Position numbers and translations under genes: made by a program. Below are positions 1 through 11,300 of a stretch of 64,000 nucleotides of DNA, piece after piece (position 1 is the stretch's first letter; every line of letters begins with the position of its first letter). This DNA comes from Purshia tridentata (taxonomy: Eukaryota > Streptophyta > Magnoliopsida > Rosales > Rosaceae). The stretch is from positions 1 through 64,000 of the forward strand of contig QANT01005902.1 of NCBI GenBank assembly GCA_003254885.1, written 5' to 3'. The notes beneath the pieces are model-generated. The model was given only the letters and a program-made list of their open reading frames with translations. It was not told the origin of the DNA and made no database searches.

Positions 1-140
1 AACCCCATAAATTATATATTTTTTATAGATAAGTTTATATAGTTATTTAGTTTATTATTTATATATGTTTTAATTTTTTTATTAACTTTTCATATTTTAT
101 AAAAATCCCTAAAACTCTAAAAAATAAAATATAAAACACA

Positions 141-230
141 CTTCTGCACTTTCCTGCTTGTGGTTCGAACACAAGCCAATAGAGAAGTGGCCTACACCTT
201 ATCCACCAAACCACCAAACAGCTATGAGTT
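141..230 (-). mobile_element. Possible tRNA-derived SINE fragment
   Basis: Read on the minus strand, the segment has a box-A-like stretch (TAGCTGTTTGGTGG) followed about 40 bases later by a box-B-like GTTCGAACC. This is the spacing of a polymerase III promoter in tRNA-derived SINEs. It does not fold as a tRNA by eye and no tail or target duplication was found. It could instead be chance or part of another repeat. Confidence 0.25.
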
Positions 231-338
231 AGTTTACAAAACATTATATTTATATGTTCCCTAATAAACTGATTTTTTAACAAATCAATTAAAAGTAGTA
301 AGTTAGTAACCAGTTAACAAACATTAAACCCTAATATG

Positions 339-550
339 TTTTCATTCCTCATGCCGCCGCAGGTGCTCTCTCTCTCTCTCTCCATCATCTTTTTTGCATC
401 TCTGCTGCAATTCACTTATTCTTGTTCAGTTTTACTCTGTGGCACCGATTTTTTTTTTCATTCTTCTCATGCCGCCGTAAGTGCTCTCTCTCTCATCTCT
501 CCCTCATCTCTCTTGCATCTCTGCTGCAACTTCTTCATTCTGTGGCACCG
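339..550. repeat. Diverged ~110-bp tandem duplication
   Basis: Two adjacent copies (about 339-448 and 454-550) share, in order, TTTTCATTC, CATGCCGCCG, a CT-rich run, TTGCATCTCTGCTGCAA and CTGTGGCACCG. They differ by substitutions and small indels. No coding role is apparent. Confidence 0.6.
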
Positions 551-992
551 GTAACCCACTCCGGCCTCCTCTCTTCCTCCTTCCACGGGCTCATCTCTTC
601 CCAAAATCCATACCAAACAAAACCCAGAAATCCCAAAATTTCGCTAAAATTTCGGCGAAATTTTACCAAAACACAGCTATTTGTCTCTTTAAATTTCATC
701 CGAAATTTTCGTCGAAATTTTTGCCGAAATTTCGGCGAAATTTTCGAAATTTATACGAAAAATATATGAAAGTGTGATTTCGTTTCGCTACCCTAAAAAA
801 ACGATAATTTCGGCGAAATTATCGAAATTACACTCCTTGGGTTTAGGGCATATAAATGCGATATATTTAGGGTATAGAAATATGGTATAGGGTATATAAA
901 TAAGGTTTAGGGTGTTTGGGAGCTTATGGCTTAAGGTCTCGGGCTTAGTCGTTTTGATGCATAGCAGTTAAACACAAACCTAATTAATACAA

Positions 993-2004
993 GGGTTAAT
1001 TACATTTTTGGTCCTTGTGTTTTACACGAAAAACAAATTTGGTCCTTGTGGTTTCAAAATTCTAATTTTGATCCTTGGGTTTTCGTTCATTAACAATTTT
1101 GGTCCTTCAGTGGTATTTTTCAAATTACATGTATTTATCTATATATATAAAGCCAGAATTTGGTCCTTCAGTGGTATTTTGTAAATTACATGTGTTTATC
1201 TATATATATAAAGTCAGAAGAAGAGTAAAATGGTTAAATTTATGAATTTCAAAAATGCCCCACTTAAAAAATAGGTATTCATAATATTATTTATTAATAA
1301 AAGACAAAAATGTAAAATAGAATAATTAAAATTAAAAAAAAAAACAAAAAATTAGTATTACACCCTTATTTTTAGCAACTCACTTCCACACAACTATTAT
1401 TTTAAGATACATAAATTATTAAAATTTTTAATTAAATATTTAGAAAACACGTAACACTCGTGGCAAGAGATTAGTATATATAATGGGAGAATGAAGAGGA
1501 AGGTTAAACATTCAAAAATCCAACATTGCCTTTTGTTAATTAAAAGATTAAAATCAAACAACTTAATATTTTGAGAGTAAAATAATAAAATAGAATAATT
1601 AGAATTAAAAATTAAAGTGAAATAAAAAATCACACCTCTCTTTATTTTTAGCAACTCATTTACCCCCCACTAATTCTTTTGTAGGAAGAATAATTTCTTT
1701 TTTTTAAAAATTCTATTTAAAAAAGGTCAAAAAAACATATATATTCTTTTTTTAAAAAATTCTATTTAAAAAAGGTCAGAAAAACATATATAAATATTTA
1801 AGGATGAAAATTGCAAATGGACAAAAACCCAAGGATCAAAATTAGAAATGGACAAAAACCCAAGGACCAAAACTGGAATTTTGAAACTACGAGGACCAAA
1901 TTTGTTTTTGGAGTAAAACTCAAGGACTAAAATCAGAATTTTGAAACCACGAGGACCAAATTTATTTTAGAGTAAAACACAGGGACTAAAAACGTATTTA
2001 ACCC
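993..2004. mobile_element. Terminal-inverted-repeat DNA element, non-autonomous
   Basis: The left end (993 to about 1115) and the right end (about 1830-2004) are imperfect inverted repeats. Each is built from repeated units containing GGTCCTTGTGGTTTCAAAAT or its complement, and the outermost bases are GGGTTAA and TTAACCC. The interior is AT-rich with no transposase frame. A 61-bp internal tandem duplication (about 1101-1158 and 1162-1219) lies just inside the left arm. No convincing target-site duplication flanks it, so superfamily and exact ends are uncertain; Mutator-like is my best guess. Confidence 0.55.
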
Positions 2005-2766
2005 ATTTTTTATTTGATGTGTGATTGGTTGTTTGATGGGAAAAACAAAATCTACAAATAAAAAAGTAAAGAAGAATGTACCCCATAGATACATTTTTCT
2101 GGCTCCGTGTCTGGAGTTATCCATATGTACATCATTAATTTCTCGGTTTTTTCACGACTTTTTAAATTTTTTTAATCTGTCTTCTCAGCTACCTCTAACG
2201 TGGTTGAAAAGAAATTTCGAATTTTGTAGCAAAGTGAATAAAGTTCACATCTTGGAATAATGATAACATTGAGAAACTTTGCTACATTCCGGTCACACAT
2301 ACATAATTACATTTTCATTGCAAAGGAAAATTAATGTTAACTTATCATAACAATTTTTTTACTCCATATGATGTGATTATTATATTTTTATATGATCGAT
2401 TTGTCAATTATATTACTCACACCCATCTATATAATACAAACATATATAATTTTAATGTATTATATTAATACGAGATGTGAGACAAATATATATTAATTAT
2501 AAATAATCATACATGCACCGATTGACAACCATATATATATGTTGTACCTAGCTCGAAATCAAATGATCGAGAAACATATATACTCTAATTAAACTAATTG
2601 CATTACAGAATTAATGTTAGCTCATGTGCATGCTTTTGTCGATATCCATGCTTGCATGTAAATTTTTGAAGAGCCCGAATATTAAAGAAGATAAATGCAT
2701 GGAGTTAATTTTTCAAGTTTTCACAATATTGTCTGCACATATAATTATGTGCATGCATATATGATT

Positions 2767-5056
2767 TTAAACAAGAGTAAGCTCAAGAGAGACATCATTG
2801 ACATCTGAATTCCCTGCGGTTGCTTTGCTTGGCCACAGTCGCTGCTGCTGCGAATAATAATCTTTTGATGCTTTGAGTGATTGAGACATTGCGGCATCAT
2901 CATCATCATCATCACCATCTACTGATCTTGTTTTACCTTCACCACCTAAAACTTCCAATTTTGTATCATTGCTCTTGCAACCCGCTGTGAATAGCGACAC
3001 TTTTCCTTCACCATTGCTCTCCTGAAAAGTCATACGTACAAACATATATGCATTTGGAATTAATGAACTGTTTAGACTTTAGCCACAGAGACAGAGAGTA
3101 CACAGAGAGAGAGAGAGAGAGAGTACTACTTGGGCATCGTCAGTGCATCTTTTGAGTAGATCCTTGAATATGATATAAGAATCGAATTTCTGCTCATCCG
3201 GCCATGTATTACTTGATACTTCATAGTACTCAGGTAATGTAGGCAGATCCCTCACTTTCTTGTGATCAATCCACATCCCTTGCTTCTCATCATCATCTTT
3301 CCTGTAAAAATGCCCAAAACTCTAAATTTAAACATTTCTATAATAATATTATATATAAGCGCAACCACAGTACTAGTTAGTACTGGTCGATTAATATAGT
3401 AAGAGCAATGCTATATTTGTCTTCTCTCTTCTAGCTAGTATTCATTTTGAAGTATATATAGTCGCACTGCATGATATATAGGAACTTTTCATTTTATATA
3501 GTTTGCAAAATGAATAAGAGAAGAGAATGTATAAAGGAGAAGACAACTAGCATTTATCATATTGTAATTAAAGTAATCTATTATATATTGAAAAAATAAA
3601 TAATATTTTGACAAACCAATTCGGCAGCTGCGTGCTCATGATGCCTTGGTAGGCTGCAGTAGCGTTGTACATGTTTATCATCCCAATATCCTTGTTTTGG
3701 AGATAAGTAGATTGAGGACTATTGATAATTGGTTCCAATAAGTTTGAGTTGTTTGAGTTTTCCAAACTATCATTCTTCTTTGCTCCCTGATCAGCCGCTT
3801 CTGCAACAAATTAAAGTTCAATATAAGGTTAGAGCCAGCTTAAAGAAAGTTAATTAATATACAAGTCCCAACTCACAAATGAATTATATATCTTTTTTTT
3901 TTTGAAAAAGAAACCAAAAAATTTGTTATAATTAAATTACTGAGAGGCTAATTAATCTTGTCACTACACCGAAGATATGATAAATATATATATTAAGTTT
4001 AAAGCCTCGCTTAAATTATTTGATGTTCTTCTTTAATTTACTCAAGGGCATTCTTAAATTATAATTTGTTAGTTAATTTAAAGCCTAGTTATGAAATTAA
4101 TCATGCAAGATTTTACTGATAAGGCATATAAATTAAGATTTTTATTATTCCTAGTTCTAGGCCATCAGTAATGATATTAATTATACTGCATAGGTTTAAA
4201 TAACACTGAAAAATTAGTCAAGAAATGCGAGATCCGAATTAATTTGAAAAAGATTCGAGTAATGCTAGATGTAGCTCATGCATAAATAAATGAATAAACG
4301 GTGTACATATGTACCTTGCATCGCTTGTTCATGCTTCATGCTCCTATACATCTGTCCATGGAAAATATCAATGTGATTAGAAACGGTGAAATTAAAAATT
4401 AAAATTCTCAAACCTAGACGATAACTACCAAATTAATCCCCAAATAAATCTCAAATCTCAAATTCAACCCTAGAAAGTAAAACAAAGGGTACGTTCAATC
4501 AGTAGATCATCACCTGAAGATGGCTTTTAACGTGAGATATGGTGAGCCCCTTCACATTCATGATCTGTAGAATCATCTTTGGAGTAGCTCCTGAAATTAA
4601 TTAATCAATTAATTAAAAACATAAACATTTTATCTTAACTGAATAAATATATTAATTATCTAGAGAAGTTAGCTTACTGTCTTCTCCTCCGAGTCTTTCA
4701 ATAGCATGCACAAAACAGTGGTGAAGATCAGGTGTCCACCGAAGGCGAGGCAATTTGGAGCGAACATAAGGCCTAACCGCCACAGTGTTTGATGGTGGTT
4801 TACGGTGATGGTGATGGTACTGGTGGTACTGGTCCTGGTGCTGGCGGTGCTGGTGCAGCTGCCTCATCATCATCTGATGATTTGCAGACAAATTATGGTG
4901 GTGATGTTGGAGTACTAATGATCCCTGTCGAGCAGCTGTTGATCTCATACCATCATCAAATGAGGAGTAGCACTGTTGAGAATATTGTTCACCATTGTCA
5001 AGAGAAGAAGATGGAGACCCCTTAAGGGAGCTGATCTTCATGGCCTGAGCACTCAT
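2767..5056 (-). CDS. GARP/G2-like MYB-related transcription factor with EAR motif
   Basis: Nuclear DNA-binding regulator of the G2-like group, similar to the Arabidopsis At1g14600/At2g38300/At2g40260 type. Six exons: 5056-4678, 4590-4514, 4351-4315, 3800-3617, 3301-3130, 3021-2767; all junctions are GT-AG and in phase, giving 367 residues. A His/Gln-rich segment (about residues 50-85) precedes the single GARP domain (about 101-157), which contains KLPRLRWTPDLH, the SHVKSHLQ signature and MYRSMK. The domain is split over the first three exons, including a 37-nt exon. Near the C terminus are a run of Asp residues and an LELTL EAR motif, which in this kind of protein usually recruits co-repressors. 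A GA-rich leader and a 399-bp MITE lie just upstream. Target genes cannot be read from sequence. The closest characterised relative may be rice MOF1, which is inference. Confidence 0.85.
3100..3123. repeat. GA microsatellite in GARP gene intron
   Basis: A short (GA)n tract lies immediately downstream (minus strand) of the donor site of exon 5, so length changes here would sit next to the splice junction. Confidence 0.7.
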
Positions 5057-8000
5057 CTTGGGGAGAGAGAGGGAGAGAGAGACAGAGAGAGGCTTGTGAG
5101 GAGGGGTTGCAACAAAGAGAGAATAAATGGACAGAGATGATATCAGTGCGACTAATATCTCTCTGTGGCTATTGTGTCCTTTAGCGCGCGGCAGCTTTTC
5201 TCAGCCTCAGAGAGACACCTGAGTCCTTCAAGTTAATTAATTTCAATTGGCAAAAAAGAAAAAGAAAAACTTGGGACACAGAATTTCAGGTTTGCTGCAG
5301 GTTGTGGTTTTTATGTTCAAAAATGCCTTCATGATTGGGTGAAAATGAAAGGTACGTGAAAAAGTTATATGATATTTCAATCAAAATCTTGGTTATTATA
5401 TCATTTTCATTTTCATAAATGAAGATTGTTATTAACTTTCTCCATTCACCTTCTATCGATCTTTTCTTTTATTATTATTCTCATTTCATGATGTATTTTT
5501 ATAAATCGAACTGTTCATATTGTAGATGATTATTTAAACATCTTCTCTATAAAAAATAAACTAAATCGGAAATCCTTTGATCATATAATCTTTATAAATC
5601 AAATAACAATGAATCAAATTGTTACCAAATCCGTTTATTTATTTAATCATAGTTATATAATTAACCAAACAATTTTTTATTTTGTTGATTTTGTTGATTT
5701 TTTGTAGAGATGATCTTTATATTTAGATCTAAAATATGAATGGTTTGGATCGTGAAAATATATTGTGAAATGAAAATAATAAAAGAGAAAATCGGTGAAG
5801 AAAGTGGATAGCATCCTTCTTCATAAATATCTGAAAGTTCTTAAGATATATAAGTAAAAAATTCTATTAATTAGTTAAATCTTACATGGGATTGATTTAT
5901 ATATATGTCATTAAAAAGTCAAGTCAATGTGTAGAAAGTATCATGTAACAACAAGCTAGCTTGACAGTAAAGGACTACTTTTAGATAAATGTTTGAATTC
6001 CTCTTTGTGTGTAAGGAATTATTTTTGTAACCGTTTTCTGTAATTTTTACAAGTGAATCCCAAATTGACATATACTTTTTTAAATTTTCAAATTGATGAA
6101 TTGGTATGAGATTCAGGAAAGCAAACGTTATAAGAAGAGAATTCAATGGTTAGTTGACAAGAAAACAAAGAAAAAGCAGACGTTATAGGTATGAATGTGA
6201 TGGTGGTGACAAAAGCAATGCATGTCCTAAAGGAAACATACCAAAAGCACCCAATAAATTTTGAAACCTCCTTAGACTTTAGACTGAGTCTCATTCCGAA
6301 GAATTAAAGCAGACCCAATAATATTTTATACATTTAAACGTCCCTCTCCCTAATTCCAGCCAAAAAGAGTTTCACTAACTCAGATCGAGTAACATACACA
6401 TGACATGAATGTAAAGAAAATTGAAGCATTCTACTCAAACTAATTGATTATAGAAAAAGAAGTTCAACATTAGTTTAACATGTGGATAGTTTACATTAGA
6501 TAATGTGAAAGTATATATGATCGTTGGACTTGATATATGTACATATAACTTGGTTTATTGAACATCGAATTCAAAACCAATGAACAGAATCACAGCTGAG
6601 TTGACTGAGAGTCCCAAGACAGAAAGCAGAAGCAATTGAAGGCTGATTCACATTAGTCATCCCAAAATTTCTACGTAGACATGCTTCGCATGTCGGCATT
6701 GCTGGATGGGAGACACGTAGGGGGTTGGAAACGTCAATGGCGCAGGTGGTTATATGTAATTGGAATTTGGGGTGGAATTAAGAAATGAAAATGATGTGGG
6801 AGAGAGTAGACAGAGCCAAAATAGGTGAAACTAAACTGCTGACATGGCGGGGACGTGGGTTGGATGGCCATGCTAGATTTCTAAACAGCTGATGGAAGAT
6901 GGAGTTATATATGCATGGCATTCACTGCACAAAGAGAAAGAGAAAGAGAAAGAGGCGGTTTCGAAATGGGCTGGGGAATATTCTCTCTCTCTGTGGCAGT
7001 GGCATCACTCGCATGCATAGCTTGAGGTCCAGAAGCGTGGACAAGTGTGGTGTAATATCGTAAGCATAAGAGAATATAGCAACCAAACTTGTCACGGAGT
7101 CAGGAGACCCCGTTTCTTTCACAGGCTATGCCATTTTATGGGTTTTTCTTCAAGTCCTAAACATAAAAACCCACTATCGAACCACTCCTCTGTAAAATAT
7201 GATGATACTGCGGTACATTTTAATAAGCCGAGTGTTTCGCACTGTTTATCGAGTGTTCGTTAGTTGAACTTGCATAAAAATCATTCTTATAGATATATTT
7301 TATTTCTTTTTTTATATAAACATGTAAAAACTAATGAAACCAACATAAAACACAATTTCAAATTAATGACAATCTGACAAGTTCAAAAAAAACAAAAAAA
7401 CATGCCAAGCGCTTAGTGGGGTGGCGCTAAAGACACTGAATAAGTTATAAGTTATAACTTATAACGTGAGTTTATTTTTCAAAAAGTAGATTTATTTATC
7501 AGTATAATATTTTAGATGTGTTTATTGATTATTAAGAGCCATAAAATAAACTTTAGAATCATTTACTTTAATTTTACAGTTTTAAATAACATTTTTGTTT
7601 TTCTGGTTTTATTAAGTGAGATAGAAAGAAAAAAGGTTTTCAGAAAAGAGGGTTGGGGGGAGTAATGGGCAGCCTTAGTCTTTTTGTATTTTTTTGTTTG
7701 AGGGCATGTTGCCCAGTACATGTTCCTCGTGGTTAAGGACATCCCCAAGAGGGTTGGGGATTTTGTGACAATTTTGATTGGTTGTCTTGTTTTTTTTTAA
7801 CACAATGAGTGAAACTACCCAAAAAATCTAGAATCGCTAGTAATTGAGTGTAGAGCAAATGAAAAAAAATAAAATGGTAGCAATTTTTTGTTGTAAAGTA
7901 AGGTCACATCTAAATATTTACAATACTTAAATATATATTTTTGAAACAAGTTAAAACAAGTTCAATAAAAATGTACATAAGAAAACAAATTATTCTCCCT

Positions 8001-8321
8001 AAGTAGTTTAGGGACTTTCACTGCGATTATATTAAACAAATTCAATTTTTGAGATTATGTCCATTCCGAGAAACAATTTGGGAGGAACAAATTCTGATGA
8101 GGAGGCAATAACCTTGATAACTTACTCCGAGTCATTGAAATGGTTAACTCATCTAGGAATAATAATAATAAGACAAAAAATAAAATTTCTAGAAGCTCAA
8201 GAGGAGCTCACATAGAATGAATTGTGTTACAACTTAAAAGGATGCTTAATTAGTCCTCCGATCGCCTAAAAAATTGTCACCCTCTCGTGACAAATTTTGA
8301 GCATGCATTATTAAATATTAT
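5057..8321. other. Intergenic, GARP promoter side and SKS 3' side
   Basis: The first 150 bases are the GA-rich leader and proximal promoter of the GARP gene. A 399-bp MITE lies at 5421-5819. A short (AAAGAG)n run is near 6930-6952 and a perfect 22-bp AT-rich palindrome is at 7444-7465. The remainder is AT-rich with no supportable coding sequence. The last part probably includes the 3' untranslated region of the SKS gene. Confidence 0.6.
5421..5819. mobile_element. 399-bp palindromic MULE-type MITE with 9-bp target duplication
   Basis: The element starts GAAGATTGTTATTAACTTTC and its complement-strand right end reads GAAGGATGCTATCCACTTTC, so the termini are imperfect inverted repeats that continue far inward as a hairpin. 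The 9-base word TTCATAAAT occurs immediately before (5412-5420) and after (5820-5828), as expected for a Mutator-like target duplication. It has no coding capacity. It lies about 365 bp upstream of the GARP start codon and shares internal words with the element at 26479-26880. Confidence 0.8.
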
Positions 8322-11300
8322 TCAGAGAGGCCTAGTGTGACGCCCTCTTGCCCTCCCACAAAGAAGAGCATTTCTTGGAATTGGGTATTCATCTCTCCAT
8401 GAATGTGCAGGAGAGTAGACTCTCAGATAGAACTGCTGCCCCAAGTACTGCCTAGCCCAATTCTGTGACCTCACATTCCACATCCCCACATTGTCCAATG
8501 CCACGTAGATTGCAGTCCATGATCTGGGATACACCTGCACCCAACCCCAATCAAACATGTCAAAACAACCCAACAATGTTTCCCACATTTCTCGTCAGCC
8601 AATTCAGCATGTTATGTTGTCGAACCATGAATTAGAACTATTGAATAAGTGAAATCGTATTTGAATGTGTAGTCATGATTCAAAATCCGACAACATAACA
8701 TGCTAGATATCTGACATCATTCCTTGTATATACCTGAGTAGTGGAACGTGCAACTGTGTCTCTCAAATTGTAACGCGCTCTACTTGCAGTTGTCCATTGT
8801 CCTCCATCCATCCTGTAGATTATCCCACCAATTGTGTCCAAAATGAATCATACCAAGATACGACATATCCTTTATCTTGAAAACAAGTGAAAGAAGAATG
8901 TAACCTTATGCATGATGATATCTTACCCCACTACAAAGAATGAATAGCCATCAATGTGCCAAGATTGTACAGTGTCCTCCCAATTCTGAAACACAATCTC
9001 AACAAATTCTCTGAAGTTGGCATGCATAACTGAGGTCTGCAGGTAGCCACCACTGCCTCCATTGGGGTAGGAAGGAATGCTTCCAACACTGAAAACTCCC
9101 TGAATGTTGAAGTAGTCAGCAAGTTTTAGAGGAGTGTCTGGTGCAATATATGAGACACTGTTGACAGCATATCTCTGCTTGCCATTGATGTAAGGAGCAG
9201 AGTTTGCAAGCATGATTGTGCGGGCTGGCTTGATCATTCCATAGTGGTAGGAGCCTTGGGGATTAGGCCTAGGCCCACTTGCTGTCAAATTCCGTCTGGT
9301 TGAAATTTGCATACAAATTCATCACAAGGGTACTTGTCACTTAAGTATATAGGCATCAAACATTGTATGCATAAGACATTTATAAGAGATTGAAGCAAAG
9401 AATCTCTGAGTACCTAATAGATCTTGCCTGGCTTAGAGACCAAGCAACCTGTGAGGTAGGACCCCAAGGAAGAGGACCTGAAACTCCCTTGCGCGAATAG
9501 CTATAATGAAGAACGGCTGTTGTGGTGAGTACCCGGGTGGTGAAGCGTGAAGAAACGACAATGTAGTAGTCCTGGACAGGCTGATCAGCTGTGACCAAGA
9601 CAGAATATGACTGCCCAAGATGGACATCAAGGGAGTCATAGGTGTTCTGCAGTGTATGAGATCCTTCTACCTCCACCAGTTTCATCTTGTGCCCCTGAAT
9701 TCTGAAGTTAAGGGATGTTGTAAGCCCCACATTCGATATCCTGAACCTGTATGTTTTGCCTGTACACAAATTATTGAATCAATTAGGTGCAAATGCCAAC
9801 CCACATAGATAGAATTATGCATTTGTTTATAAGCTACCTAGCTCATACCATCTAACAGTTAGCAAAATGGTACTTTAATACATTCATATATGAAGTTCAT
9901 TTCTGGACACCTTGATCAACAGTGAATGTGTATCCATTCCAGCCACGACCGTTGATGAGAATCCCATCAGGGAAGGGAAGATTGCGACCGCTCTCCAAGG
10001 TTCGTCTCAGTACCTAAATTTCCAAAACAAGACCATTATAAGTATAGAAATTTAGATTTCCAAAACAAAATAAAGGGCATGCTTAGTTGCTTACATAATG
10101 ATTGGTCTTGAACCAGTCACCAGCGAGTACAGTGAAGTCTCCAGCAGGATTAGGGAAAGGAACTGGAATCTTAGGACGACTCCAGATTCTGATGCCACCA
10201 AAGCCTCCAGCAGCTTTGTGGAATAGAAAGGATGGGAAGTAGAAGAAGCTGCCAATCTGATCCTTCACTTGGAGATTGTAAGTGAAGTTCCTCCCTGGTG
10301 GGATTGGACAGTTTGTGCCTTGAACTCCATCCTGCCATGAGTTCCTTCTCTGCTGTATACCATCCCTAAAGAAGAAACATATATATTCAATCGGATTGCA
10401 CCTTAATTGTGGCAGAGGTCTAGTACTTGCTTTCTCATTAGTTAGGATTGACCAATTGATATTATGTGTTAAATTGCAGCAAACAGAAGATAGAATTTCA
10501 CATTTGTAATCCGTTGTAAAAGTTATTAGCAATTTAGCATCCAAAAGTTTATATTAATTATCAACAGGGTTTTCAAGAAACAAGTAAATCCAAGATCCAA
10601 CTAAGGCTCCGTTTGGGATTGTAGTGGGAGACCCAAAAACTGTTATGAGTGACAATTTTAGGTCACTCACAATAGTTTTGGTTTTTGGTAAAAATTCAAA
10701 AACTGTAGTGAATGACTATTTGAAGTCACTAGTGACAATTGTAGCCAAATGCTTTTTTTTTTCAAAATAAATAAGTCAAAAAAAGGTTCAGCATCATGTC
10801 CATTTTAGTAATTATGAACGATCACAGCAGTTTTATATTATAATTTACCAAATACCTTTATACTACTTTTGTACTCACAGCACTTTTGAAAATATAGTTT
10901 ACCAAACATTCGGCTGACATTACTTCACAGCTGTTTTACTTCACTGCTGTATTACTTCACTGCAATTTTTTCGCACTGCAATACCAAACTAAGCCTAACA
11001 GTAACTTCCCAACTTCCATTTTCTTCCAACGCATTCAATGTGGTGCCCGCTTTTCTATCTATTGATTGTTGTTTTGCTGGTCATAAATTAAAGACTGGAC
11101 TAGCTGTGAAATTATATATTGTACTTTGGCTCATTTGGTGTAGGGCTTAGCTGGTGGCTTGTGGGGCTAAACAGTAAATGCACTCTGAATGCAAATGTTT
11201 CCACATTAAACAGCCCATCTGGGTGGGGATAGCGATCCAGGCACATGAAAAATAGGGCCGATTTTAAGAGTTTGGGGTTTAAGCACATGAAAAATAAGTT

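Larger units (their letters stand above)
1..2766. other. Gene-free repeat-rich interval, left edge
   Basis: No supportable gene lies here. The stretch holds a tRNA-like segment (about 141-222), a diverged tandem duplication (about 339-550), a cluster of short palindromes (about 630-830), a few telomere-like TTTAGGG words (about 839-914) and a terminal-inverted-repeat element (993-2004). The last few hundred bases before 2767 are probably the 3' untranslated region of the GARP gene on the minus strand. Open frames here are short and low in complexity. Confidence 0.6.

Noticed and set aside
336-777. Three overlapping plus-strand frames of 72-115 codons
   Set aside because: They are Ser/Leu/Phe-rich translations of a CT-rich tandem duplication and of the AAATTTCG palindrome cluster, with no domain.
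4789-5025. 78-codon plus-strand Gly/Asp-rich frame
   Set aside because: It is the complement of the His/Gln-rich segment of the GARP gene.
10083-10544. Extended 153-codon frame starting in SKS intron
   Set aside because: Its first third is intron sequence read through. The true exon starts at 10365, shown by the acceptor and phase.
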